Source: RGIG2134 sp964461115
GTDB taxonomy: Bacteria; Cyanobacteriota; Vampirovibrionia; Gastranaerophilales; Gastranaerophilaceae
Length of the DNA stretch: 64,000 nt
Direction: 5' to 3'
NCBI GenBank assembly: GCA_964461115.1
Contig: CAYWSX010000002.1
Coordinates: forward strand, 202,352-266,351
The position numbers and the translations under genes were made by a program. Shown here piece by piece: positions 56,338 through 64,000 of this stretch (position 1 is its first letter; each line of letters starts with the position of its first letter). The notes under the pieces were generated by a model. The model saw nothing but the letters and a program-made list of their open reading frames with translations. It made no database searches and had not been told where the DNA came from.

Positions 56338-57811
56338 AGATGCCGACACACTAAGACAGCAGAGGAATCTGACCAAAACGCAGCGCCGCAGCAAAAGCGA
56401 CACAATTGAAGGCGTTGTAGTAAACAATCTTGCAAAGCAGCAGCCTGAAAGCAATATCAACGAGCTATACGACTCGCTTATAATCTCCAAAAATCTCACA
56501 TATCCTGACAGGCTTGTTATTAAGCCGCAGGAGGAAAACTCAAATTCCGCTCTCAAGAAGCTTTCTTACCTTACAGTAGGGCTTTTCGGGCTAATAGGCG
56601 CCGCAACATACACACTTTCGGTTGCAGCAAGAAAAAAAGCCGCCCTGCCTCACTGGAAAACACTTCCGGAAGTTCCGCGAAACATTGCACTAAACGAAGA
56701 AACACACTTTGCGACATACGCGATGATACAAAATCCTAATACAAAAACTATTATCGGTGCGATAGGCGTGTTCTTACTTACAGCCGCGGGCGCTATCGGG
56801 AAAAATTTTGTTGACGGATACCGTGACATTTGGGTCAAGAAAAAAGAAGCAAAAGTTCAAAGAGACTTACAAGAAAGCCTTATTGATGTTGAAACGCAGA
56901 CATTTTCAGGCAAAATGCAAATACAGCGCGCAATGTTGAGTAAAACTGCTAAAATGTTTGAAAATTATCTTTCTCCTGAAGGCTGCGAAACATGTTCAAA
57001 ACCTGCGTTCAAGAATTTTATAGCGTTCAGCGGAAAATCATCGGAAAACTCTACAGCAAGAGAGAAAGAAAAACAAAATCACAATATGCTTATCGGCGCA
57101 ATAATTACACTTGCAATGGGAGGCTTAACCTATTTTTCAATGAAAAACCTACAAAAAACAGCTAAGCATTACGAAAATTTTGAGAGCAAAATGCAGGAAA
57201 AAATCAAAGAATTAATAAAAAATTCTAACACCACCGACGAATCAACGCTTAAATTAATCAAAAACATGATGGTGTCGCTAAGCCCTAAAAAGAGCTTTAT
57301 TGAAGAGGCGCTTTCAGGAATAAAACTCGAGAAAGAGGCACAAAAAAAATATCTGGATGAAGTAACACGCGAAGTGGAAAAAATCACGCAGGAAGGCTCC
57401 GAAGCTATAGCCGGTAAACCCGGACACAAAGCCTCTTTGTACTCTCACGTGGACGACATACGCGGGCATTTCTACAATTGGATTGTAAACTTTGATAATT
57501 CTATTTTAGGCTGGCTTTTTGGCGGGCTCACAGCCGTAACTGCAATCGGTTATGCCGGTAAACAGGCATTAGACGGCATAAAACAGACGGAAGTAATCAA
57601 GGCAAATGCCGAAACCGAACTCAATCTGCAAAAAAATCTCGTACGCGTCGAGTTAAAAAACTTTTACGCAAAGAAAACAAGCGTGATTAAACCGCTGATT
57701 AACGAGTTTATATCTCAGGCAAATAAAGGTAAAGACAAGTGCGAACTCAAGACAATGGCGGAAAATATTCTGCTTGAAATCAAGAACGGGCCGCCGTTTG
57801 TTTATTCATAG
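56315..57811 (+). CDS. Large membrane protein, second gene of the B12-regulated operon
   Basis: The 498-residue protein has four likely membrane helices near residues 84-103 (YLTVGLFGLIGAATYTLSVA), 142-160 (IIGAIGVFLLTAAGAIG), 258-276 (MLIGAIITLAMGGLTYFSM) and 396-412 (ILGWLFGGLTAVTAIGYAG), with long charged helical loops. A CETCSKPAFKNFIAFSGK segment near residue 225 carries two Cys and an F-S-G-K motif. It overlaps the preceding gene by 23 bases and AAAGAGG precedes the ATG. It probably forms a complex with its neighbours. No family is recognised. Confidence 0.75.
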   Translation: MNSVQQFRDADTLRQQRNLTKTQRRSKSDTIEGVVVNNLAKQQPESNINELYDSLIISKNLTYPDRLVIKPQEENSNSALKKLSYLTVGLFGLIGAATYTLSVAARKKAALPHWKTLPEVPRNIALNEETHFATYAMIQNPNTKTIIGAIGVFLLTAAGAIGKNFVDGYRDIWVKKKEAKVQRDLQESLIDVETQTFSGKMQIQRAMLSKTAKMFENYLSPEGCETCSKPAFKNFIAFSGKSSENSTAREKEKQNHNMLIGAIITLAMGGLTYFSMKNLQKTAKHYENFESKMQEKIKELIKNSNTTDESTLKLIKNMMVSLSPKKSFIEEALSGIKLEKEAQKKYLDEVTREVEKITQEGSEAIAGKPGHKASLYSHVDDIRGHFYNWIVNFDNSILGWLFGGLTAVTAIGYAGKQALDGIKQTEVIKANAETELNLQKNLVRVELKNFYAKKTSVIKPLINEFISQANKGKDKCELKTMAENILLEIKNGPPFVYS

Positions 57812-57820
57812 GGTTAAAAT

Positions 57821-58366
57821 ATGAACTACATAACATCAATTTCAGAATTTAAAACATCAGCAAACCTGCCTTACCCACCACAAAGCAGAGTTGAAAGACT
57901 TGCCGCTCAGCTTGGAAAGAACACTGATTTGCCTAACGAAACTCGAAATTTCCCTATTTTCAACCATCTTTTGGTGCAAAACCTGCTTAATGAGAGGGAA
58001 AAGGCGCTTCCTGCTTTGACAAAAATCATAAACACATCAAAAAATGAAAAGCAGCTTTGTGAAACACTTTACACCATCGACCGAATGATAGAAGCCAATG
58101 TTAAGGGAATAAAAGAGCTTTACCCCGTGTTATCAAAGCTTAATAACACGGATTCCGCTAATATTCAGGTGCTTTTGGCTGGGATTTATCGAAAAACGCT
58201 TGTCCCTGACGCGTTCGGTCCTTTGATGAAAATGCTTATAAAGAATTCTGTTGAAAGCAAGCCTGAGCAAGCTTCAAGCTTTGACCCGACAGAGGAAATC
58301 GGCGGGGCGATTCTGGATTATTTGCGCGCAAAGGGTGCCGTGCATTATTATTCGCAAAATCAATAA
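57821..58366 (+). CDS. Helical-repeat protein, third gene of the B12-regulated operon
   Basis: The 181-residue product starts MNYITSISEFKTSANLPYPP and then consists of regular amphipathic helices (FPIFNHLLVQNLLNEREKAL, LPALTKIINTSKNEKQLCET, LYTIDRMIEANVKGIKELYP), resembling a HEAT-like solenoid. No signal or membrane helix. It lies nine bases after the membrane-protein gene with AGGGTT before the ATG. Its location suggests a cytoplasmic partner of the membrane protein. Confidence 0.7.
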   Translation: MNYITSISEFKTSANLPYPPQSRVERLAAQLGKNTDLPNETRNFPIFNHLLVQNLLNEREKALPALTKIINTSKNEKQLCETLYTIDRMIEANVKGIKELYPVLSKLNNTDSANIQVLLAGIYRKTLVPDAFGPLMKMLIKNSVESKPEQASSFDPTEEIGGAILDYLRAKGAVHYYSQNQ

Positions 58367-58398
58367 AGTGGTCATTAAGAACACATCTAAACCGTCAA

Positions 58399-58700
58399 AG
58401 ATTCTTCGCTATGCTCAGAATGACGAATAATATCGCGATTGCCAACACATTGAAACCGTCATATGCCCGAACTGCTTTGCACCTTAACACACCCTCTAAC
58501 AAGTTCAGGATGACAGTGAGTTTGGTGGAGCGAATACGAAGAATTTTTTGACTCAGGCACGAAGTCGTCATTCTGACGGAGCGGAGCGACGGAAGAATCT
58601 GTTGCTTTTCACGTCGGGTGCTTTCAGATTCTTCACCCTAAAGGGTTCAGAATGACGGCGGGTTTATTGACCCAGACGTGGTTCAGAATGACGGGGAGTT
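58399..58700. repeat. Cluster of AGATTCTTC...CAGAATGACG palindromic repeats
   Basis: The 378-base gap 58367-58744 contains no gene. It holds several copies of a unit AGATTCTTC, a variable self-complementary centre, CAGAATGACG: at 58399-58425, inverted at about 58567-58599, and at 58633-58657, plus partial copies. The 53 bases 58605-58657 recur at 61630-61682 with three differences. These are REP-like dispersed elements. Confidence 0.8.
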
Positions 58701-58744
58701 TGGTGGAGCAGTGCCTAACCTGCTTTTCGATTTGACTGCGCCCG

Positions 58745-60220
58745 CTACTTAGGAACAGCCGCCCGCATATAAGCCTTCAAGCCGTCGACAACACTTTGTG
58801 CCGCGTCCTGTCTGAACTGCTCTTCCGTGAGTTTTTCATAATCGGAAGGGTTTATCATATAAGCGGTCTCGACAAGCACCGAAATCGGGGACGTGATGCG
58901 CGTCATTACAAAGCTTGCATAATTTGTACCATCATCGCGCGTGCCAAGCTTGTTCAGCATGGACAATTTTATGGTTTGCGCAAGCTCTTTTGCCTGCGGA
59001 TAGTAATAGTAGACGCTTGTACCGTATGTTTTGTAGGGGTCAGCGCCATCCGGAAGTGCGTTTGCATGAATACTTATACAAAATGTAGAATTCGCCTTTT
59101 TCGCAATCGCAGCACGCTGGTACAGGTCGACAAACGAATCGTCGTAGCGGGTCATAACAGGTTTTGCGCCTTCGTCTTTCAATATTTTCTCAAGCCGCTT
59201 AGAAATATCAAGAACGATGTCAGCCTCCCGCACCTTTGTAGGACCGATAGAGCCGCCGTCATGCCCGCCATGCCCCGGGTCGATTGTAATCACTAAATTT
59301 TTCAAAGGATAGTGCGAATCGGCATTTATTGGACGGGTTGGGCGAAAAACCGTCCTCGTCCCTTCGTGGTAGCAGTCGTAGCCCCAGAATTTTTCAACCG
59401 GCACAACAAATGTGAGAATGTTTCCCGAAAAAGCAATATTTTGAGCATATTCTCCAAGTTTATCCGGAACGTTTGAAATATGGTAAAGTGTGACTTCTAC
59501 ACCGTTTTCAGCCTCTTTAATTTTGAACGGAACAGCGACATCGGTGTCAAATTCAAAATATTCGAAATATTTATCGCAGCAATGCTTGAATTTTTTTATG
59601 CAGGACAAAACAGGCTCGCTGAGTTTTGAGACCTCTGTCACATAGCCGTTTTTAATCCAAAATTTTGTATCTTTGTTTATAAAAACTCGGTAATATTCGC
59701 CTTTTTTTGCGTCAAGCGTGAGAACCGTCCCCTTATCCAGATGAGAAACCCTTGCTGAGTCGTCATTTGAGGCAACACGCAAAGGAGCATTGTCTTTCAC
59801 AATCTCTGCATAAATAAATTCAGGAAATTGCTCGATTGCATTCGACAAAGGTGCAAGATTCGCAGGCTGAGGAGAATCAGCCGTTTTGACGACGGTTTTG
59901 GGTGCGGGTCTGTTAATTTTGTAGGTCAAAGCCGTTTCTTTACCGTCTGCATCGACAGCCTTCAGTTCAAAATTGTTTTCTCCGTATTCAAGAGGCACAA
60001 CGTGCACAAATGCACCCTCTTTATAGGTTTTTACAGGCTGGCCGTTTATTAAAAGCGACATGCCGTTGCCGATATTTCCAACCAAAAACGTGGATTTTGC
60101 ATAAATTGTAACATTATTTTTCTTCGGATACACAACCTCAAGAGCCTGCGCACCTCTTGTATACATAAATAAAATTGAAAGTATAAAAACTACAAATAGC
60201 GTTCTGATAAGCGATTTCAC
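58745..60220 (-). CDS. N-acetylmuramoyl-L-alanine amidase (Amidase_3)
   Basis: The ~491-residue protein starts with a signal anchor (MKSLIRTLFVVFILSILFMY). Beta-rich segments (AMIN-like and SH3-like, about 30-240) precede the zinc amidase: VITIDPGHGGHDGGSIGP, READIVLDISKRLEKIL, CISIHANALPDGADPY and SVLVETAYMINPSDYEKL. The His-Glu-His zinc ligands and catalytic Glu are visible. It cleaves the amide between muramic acid and the stem peptide during cell separation. I start at GTG 60220 (AAGGG upstream); a TTG at 60277 is the -35 box. It is a single gene. Confidence 0.93.
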   Translation of the reverse strand: MKSLIRTLFVVFILSILFMYTRGAQALEVVYPKKNNVTIYAKSTFLVGNIGNGMSLLINGQPVKTYKEGAFVHVVPLEYGENNFELKAVDADGKETALTYKINRPAPKTVVKTADSPQPANLAPLSNAIEQFPEFIYAEIVKDNAPLRVASNDDSARVSHLDKGTVLTLDAKKGEYYRVFINKDTKFWIKNGYVTEVSKLSEPVLSCIKKFKHCCDKYFEYFEFDTDVAVPFKIKEAENGVEVTLYHISNVPDKLGEYAQNIAFSGNILTFVVPVEKFWGYDCYHEGTRTVFRPTRPINADSHYPLKNLVITIDPGHGGHDGGSIGPTKVREADIVLDISKRLEKILKDEGAKPVMTRYDDSFVDLYQRAAIAKKANSTFCISIHANALPDGADPYKTYGTSVYYYYPQAKELAQTIKLSMLNKLGTRDDGTNYASFVMTRITSPISVLVETAYMINPSDYEKLTEEQFRQDAAQSVVDGLKAYMRAAVPK

Positions 60221-60248
60221 GATTTTTTCCCTTTGCTCCTCTGTAAAT

Positions 60249-60277
60249 ATTGTACACTTTACAAATATTTCTTGCAA
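60249..60277 (-). promoter_or_regulatory. Promoter of the amidase gene
   Basis: On the minus strand TTGCAA (60277-60272), 17 bases, TACAAT (60254-60249). Predicted transcription starts near 60242, so no start codon upstream of that is real. Confidence 0.7.
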
Positions 60278-60352
60278 TCAGCATACATTTATCACAAAAT
60301 ATAAGTTAACAAACTAGCAATTTTTTTTTTGAGCGGTTTTAAAACAAATATC

Positions 60353-60931
60353 ATGAGCAGCAAACCAAGATTAATAGAAGTAATATGCAAATCCCTGGGG
60401 GAAAATAACAATGCGGCATACGCAGTAGTTGCTGTTGCGACCGCAAAAGGAATATTTCGCCCAATGTTCACGATGATGGACAAACATGCGGATTACGAAA
60501 CAAAAAAATACACAGCAATGCGCGAAGGGTTGACAGAAGCCATTGCGATACCTTGCTATATGGGTGTAGCGTGGATTGCAAATAAAGTTGTGACGCCAAT
60601 GCTATATAAAGGCGAAAAAGCTGCAAAAGCAGGTAAAGTTTTTTCTTTCTTAGGAGTCTGCCTTGCGGCATTGGTAATAATTCCCGCGGCATGTTCTGCT
60701 GCAATCAAGCCCATTATGAATTTTATTCAAGACCATAAGAAGAAAAAAACCTGCTGTAAAAATGCTATCGCTCAAAATAATATCTTAAATGAAGTCAAAA
60801 CCGACATTGTACAAGCTGCACCTGTCGCAAATGTCGGCGCACAGCCGATTCAAAAGATTGCGCCAAAATCATATCAGGCCTTCACGCCAATGAACTACAA
60901 TTCAGGCTTAAAAGTAGGAGGCGGGTCATGA
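60353..60931 (+). CDS. Lineage membrane protein, first of a tandem paralogue pair
   Basis: The ~192-residue product has FRPMFTMMDKHADYETKKYT, then a membrane helix (about residues 62-82, ITEAIAIPCYMGVAWIANKV-like) and another (about 98-122, VFSFLGVCLAALVIIPAACS). The C-terminus is Gln/Pro-rich. The stretch A-TAKGIFRPMFTMMDKHADYETKKYTAMREG parallels that of the next gene. No ribosome site is clear; the ATG at 60353 is one of two options, the other being TTG at 60329. Its stop overlaps the next start (ATGA). No family is recognised. Confidence 0.7.
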   Translation: MSSKPRLIEVICKSLGENNNAAYAVVAVATAKGIFRPMFTMMDKHADYETKKYTAMREGLTEAIAIPCYMGVAWIANKVVTPMLYKGEKAAKAGKVFSFLGVCLAALVIIPAACSAAIKPIMNFIQDHKKKKTCCKNAIAQNNILNEVKTDIVQAAPVANVGAQPIQKIAPKSYQAFTPMNYNSGLKVGGGS

Positions 60932-61575
60932 TTACGGCTATTTCAAACGCTCTTACAAGCAATACAATGGTAAACATCGCTCAAAGCACAAAAACAGCTA
61001 TGACTATTGAAACAGGGCTGAAAGCCACAGGCAGGCCTGCGTTTATCCTCATGGATAACAATATTTCGCCTGAAACAAAAAAATATGCAGCAGTAAAAGA
61101 ACTTTTATATCAAGTAACTTGCCTTTTTGTCTATCTTGGGCTTGTTTTGCCTGTTATCAGAAAAGGTGGATTTAAATTCTTCCAAAAACACGTATTTAAA
61201 GACAATGCCAGATTCCAAAAATTCAAAGGGCTGGATGAATTCTCACAGTATTACAAATTAAGTCAACTTAAGAAAAGAGAACGACTCGAAGCTCTTAAAG
61301 ATTCAAAACTTACAAAAGACTTGTCTGACGATATCAAAAACGAACTTAGAGAGCTGAGCGAGCACAAAAAACCTGAGAAAAAACTTATAGAAGAATCTGA
61401 CCATATAATTAAAGGTGCTGATGAAGTGAGTTCTATTTTCGGTTCCGTACTTGGTCTTGCAATTCTTGCTCCGCAGGTCAGCCACCTTACTATCCACCCT
61501 ATTATGAAATGGCTCGGGCTGGATGATGGAAACAAAAAACCTGAAGAACAAAAAACAGAGCTGAAACTTAAATAA
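60928..61575 (+). CDS. Lineage membrane protein, second of the pair
   Basis: The 215-residue protein shares with its neighbour the pattern GRPAFILMDNNISPETKKYA followed by a membrane helix (about 62-82, LLYQVTCLFVYLGLVLPVI). A charged coiled coil (KLSQLKKRERLEALKDSKLT; DIKNELRELSEHKKPEKKLI) and a weakly hydrophobic segment (SIFGSVLGLAILAPQVSHLT) follow. The two proteins may pair in the membrane. The ATG overlaps the stop of the first gene, and GGAGGCGGG precedes it. Confidence 0.75.
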   Translation: MITAISNALTSNTMVNIAQSTKTAMTIETGLKATGRPAFILMDNNISPETKKYAAVKELLYQVTCLFVYLGLVLPVIRKGGFKFFQKHVFKDNARFQKFKGLDEFSQYYKLSQLKKRERLEALKDSKLTKDLSDDIKNELRELSEHKKPEKKLIEESDHIIKGADEVSSIFGSVLGLAILAPQVSHLTIHPIMKWLGLDDGNKKPEEQKTELKLK

Positions 61576-61629
61576 TTTTGACACAGCCAAGAGAATAAAC
61601 AAATTGCCATCCTGACTGAGTTTTCGACG

Positions 61630-61682
61630 CTTTTCTCGTCGGGCGCTTTCAGATTCTTCACCCTAAAGGGCTCAGAATGACG
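61630..61682. repeat. Dispersed repeat, copy 2
   Basis: This 53-base stretch matches 58605-58657 at 50 of 53 positions. It contains AGATTCTTC, a central ACCCTAAAGGG palindrome and CAGAATGACG. Confidence 0.85.
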
Positions 61683-61718
61683 CGGCGCTTTTTGTCCGTT
61701 TTTTTTGTTTCTCAGTTA

Positions 61719-63374
61719 CTAAAACTTCACAGGTTTTTTAAACAGACGATCTCCCGAAGAAGCAAGTTCCATAGTCTTCAATTCTTTAGACAAAGAACCA
61801 CTTTTTTCCAATGCTATATGCATAAATTTCATATCATCAGAGTATCCGCCTAAAAGCTGATAATTAATCAAATCAGAAAATAACTGCCTAAGTTCCTTTG
61901 CAGTATGCCCGTTTGGATGTGTCGCAGGATTAATCGAATGATTTATATGCACCAGCACGCTCTGAGCAAAATCATCCCCCTTAAAAGCTCGCTGCTCATA
62001 ATGCTTTCGCATAAGCATAATCGTGGCGCCAATCTGATTGGCATATTTATCCGAATCGTGGACGTGGGTGCTGAAATATTCAGTAATAATCTTTGCGGAG
62101 GCTTCAACGTCCGCATTCGAAAACTTATTGCCGTCAACAAGCACAGATAAAACTAATCTGTCGGGGTCATAGCCCTTTTTAGCCTTTGCCCAGCCTGCAA
62201 TATTTGTTCTCAACCATTGCGGAAATGTTTGAAAATATTCTTCTACTTCAAAAAGCTGTAATTGCTCTTTTGTTTGTTTCCAAGCAGATTTCATACTTGC
62301 AGAGAATTGCTTTTTCGCCTTTGGATTTGTATCCCAAAACTCCTTAAGCCAGCTAACATTATTAGCCTCTTCGAGTTTTTCTGCCTGAGAAAAATCTGCA
62401 GATTTTCCAAACCTGCGAACCGCTTCTTTGATAGGTCGGCTGGAGCCCAATTCCCAAGCACGTTTCACTACCAAGCTAAACAAACCTGAAAGCTCCTTGT
62501 TATTTTTGAAAAATTCTTTCTGGCGCTGTGAGCGCTCATAAATTTTTTCAGGATGCTCTGCGTAATAATCAACCAAAGCTTGTGAAATCTTTGTCTTGTG
62601 CTCCTCTGTCATCTGCCCGCGCGCCAGTGCCGCTATTTCATAAAAGCCGTCTCGTCTTGCAGCAGCCTCTAATTGTTTTTCGGACATTAAAGCCGTAATA
62701 CGCTTATTAGCTTCCACATCGGACAACGTCAAATAATGCCCGTACGTTCTTTCCTTATGAGGAATTTGCAATTTTTTAAGCACACCTGAAAATGTTTTTA
62801 AATCATTTGAATACGGTGCCAACTGGTTCAAAGAAAGCCCCTCACCCCAATATAATTTCAGAAGCTGAAGCGATAAATCTTCGCCGTCATCAAAATATTC
62901 ATGAGTACCTTTTCTCGCAACGTCAACGAAAGAACCGTTTCTGGCATCGACGTCTTTTGCACTCAATATGTTCTTAAATTCGGGATATACCTTCTTTACC
63001 TCATCAAGAGATGTAAGGTTTTTTAGTTTATTATAAGCAATTTTATGAATATCTATTAAAGTAAGATTTTTAGGATTATTTCTATCCAAAACCCTTTTGG
63101 CAAGCTCAACAACCCGCTCGGGGATAAATGAAGCCGCATCCTCAGCTATTTGAGAGGCAAGAGAATATTTTTGTTCAATTTTACCAAGAGCTTCAATAGT
63201 TTGACCTAAGTCTATACTTTTGCCGCCTTTGAAGCTCAAAAATTGGTGAGTTGACGGTAGGGCGTCATAATTTTTTGCGTGAACTGTATATTCAGGATTA
63301 TTATTTTGCAGTGTGTTTTTATTTCGGTTGAATTTTACGCTCGAAGCGTACGGTGTTATTTGTGTAATCGGCAT
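61719..63374 (-). CDS. Large lineage protein with NUMOD-like helical repeats
   Basis: The 551-residue protein begins with a polar segment (MPITQITPYASSVKFNRNKN) that leads to FLSFKGGKSIDLG near residue 46. The middle has segments such as MTEEHKTKISQALVDYYAEH and NPKAKKQFSASMKSAWKQTK that look like NUMOD3-type helix-turn motifs found in homing endonucleases, but no nuclease domain is visible. The rest is helical. There is no signal or membrane helix. AAGGAG stands before the ATG. I recognise the style of the family, not its function. Confidence 0.7.
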   Translation of the reverse strand: MPITQITPYASSVKFNRNKNTLQNNNPEYTVHAKNYDALPSTHQFLSFKGGKSIDLGQTIEALGKIEQKYSLASQIAEDAASFIPERVVELAKRVLDRNNPKNLTLIDIHKIAYNKLKNLTSLDEVKKVYPEFKNILSAKDVDARNGSFVDVARKGTHEYFDDGEDLSLQLLKLYWGEGLSLNQLAPYSNDLKTFSGVLKKLQIPHKERTYGHYLTLSDVEANKRITALMSEKQLEAAARRDGFYEIAALARGQMTEEHKTKISQALVDYYAEHPEKIYERSQRQKEFFKNNKELSGLFSLVVKRAWELGSSRPIKEAVRRFGKSADFSQAEKLEEANNVSWLKEFWDTNPKAKKQFSASMKSAWKQTKEQLQLFEVEEYFQTFPQWLRTNIAGWAKAKKGYDPDRLVLSVLVDGNKFSNADVEASAKIITEYFSTHVHDSDKYANQIGATIMLMRKHYEQRAFKGDDFAQSVLVHINHSINPATHPNGHTAKELRQLFSDLINYQLLGGYSDDMKFMHIALEKSGSLSKELKTMELASSGDRLFKKPVKF

Positions 63375-63466
63375 TTAGTACTCCTTGTTCGACTATATAA
63401 ATAATAACAATGAAGAATTTTTTTTGCGCCCTAAAAGTGTGAGTTTTACAATTCTTAAATAAAAAA

Positions 63467-63489
63467 ACAGCCCCGAATAACGGAGCTGT
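63467..63489 (-). terminator. Terminator of fusA
   Basis: On the minus strand ACAGCTCCG pairs with CGGGGCTGT (one G-T pair) around a five-base loop and is followed by a run of T residues. It lies about 27 bases after the fusA stop. Confidence 0.9.
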
Positions 63490-63515
63490 CTTAATTTTAT
63501 CTTCAATCAACCAAA

Positions 63516-64000
63516 CTAAGCAGTAGCGCCTGATTTAGCAATGATTTCAGTTTCGATGTTGGTCGGAACTTGCTCGTAGCATTTGAATTCCATTGAGAAA
63601 GTACCGCGTCCTTGAGTTTTTGAACGGATGTCTGTTGCGTATCCGAACATTTCGGAAAGAGGAACAACAGCGTTGATTTTCTGAATTCCTGTTCCTTCGA
63701 TAATTTCCATACCTTCAACACGTCCGCGTCTGGATGAAATGTCACCGATGACATCGCCTGTATTTTCCTCAGGAACTTCAACTTCAACTTTCATCATAGG
63801 CTCAAGAATGCAAGGTCTTGCTTTCTTAACACCTTCTTTAATCGCCATTGAACCGGCAATTTTAAACGCCATCTCAGAAGAGTCAACATCGTGGTATGTT
63901 CCATCGTAAAGAACAACTTTAACGTCAATCATCGGGAAGCCTGCCAAGATACCGCCCTCAAGCGCTTCTTCCATACCTTTTCTTGCAGGTTCGATGTATT
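63516..64000 (-). CDS. fusA: Elongation factor G, C-terminal part (cut by window edge)
   Basis: The visible ~160 residues are the end of EF-G: YIEPARKGMEEALEGGILAG-FPMIDVKVVLYDGTYHDVDSS, then AFKIAGSMAIKEGVKKARP (domain IV), LEPMMKVEVEVPEENTGDVI-GDISSRRGRVEGM (domain V) and FGYATDIRSKTQGRGTFSMEF. EF-G moves tRNA and mRNA on the ribosome using GTP. The G domain lies beyond the edge. A strong terminator follows, so fusA ends its operon here. The frame is open to the edge; the internal ATG at 63974 is not the start. Confidence 0.97.
   Translation of the reverse strand, partial: YIEPARKGMEEALEGGILAGFPMIDVKVVLYDGTYHDVDSSEMAFKIAGSMAIKEGVKKARPCILEPMMKVEVEVPEENTGDVIGDISSRRGRVEGMEIIEGTGIQKINAVVPLSEMFGYATDIRSKTQGRGTFSMEFKCYEQVPTNIETEIIAKSGATA

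Overview
The window is AT-rich, densely coded bacterial DNA with almost no long non-coding stretches. Most likely it comes from a gut member of the non-photosynthetic cyanobacterial lineage (Melainabacteria/Vampirovibrionia, order Gastranaerophilales). That is an inference from the gene mix: lipid A genes (lpxI-lpxB), a long cyanobacteria-like RecG, pentapeptide and TPR proteins, no photosynthesis genes, and many small lineage-restricted proteins that start with a short disordered segment containing an F-x-G motif. No 16S gene is present, so the placement is not proven.

Layout. 1-9.5 kb: unknown membrane or secreted proteins, rdgB-uppS, tRNA-Gly, MerR and XRE regulators, a nitrilase, a Skp-like chaperone, a PAS histidine kinase and a LysM protein. 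9.5-18.8 kb: a surface-glycan block (two GT9, two GT2, a GT32 and a GT8 glycosyltransferase, plus gmhA) interrupted by phage-tail-fibre-like genes and a Rep-like protein. 18.8-22.4 kb: a hybrid histidine kinase and an HD-GYP response regulator. 22.6-28.4 kb: an accessory patch around tRNA-Asp. 28.4-36.3 kb: a formyltransferase, a CHASE2 adenylate cyclase, recG, a small kinase and leuA. 36.3-39.6 kb: membrane and unknown proteins around initiator tRNA-Met, with a serine-recombinase remnant. 39.7-44.4 kb: threonine dehydratase-ridA and a divergent AmmeMemoRadiSam pair. 44.4-53.2 kb: a sugar-nucleotide block (GT4, UDP-xylose synthase, UDP-glucose dehydrogenase, galE), a LemA-TPM operon and lpxI-lpxB. 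53.3-63.4 kb: tRNA-Met, a beta-barrel-like protein, a pentapeptide protein, a cobalamin riboswitch with a three-gene unknown operon, a cell-wall amidase and further lineage proteins. 63.5 kb to the end: the 3' part of fusA.

How the genes fit together. Much of the window builds the cell envelope: undecaprenyl diphosphate (uppS), lipid A (lpxI, lpxB), heptose-type sugars (gmhA, GT9), UDP-GlcA, UDP-xylose and UDP-Gal, many glycosyltransferases, periplasmic folding (Skp) and peptidoglycan remodelling (amidase, LysM). A second theme is signalling: two histidine kinases, HD-GYP, and cAMP.

Two observations stand out. First, seven genes have a sigma70-type -10 box ending exactly 6 nt before the start codon and no usable Shine-Dalgarno, and three or four more come close; this predicts leaderless mRNAs. 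Second, a clear cobalamin riboswitch precedes an operon of unknown proteins whose first member carries a CPHG/CPIC metal-ligand-like motif.
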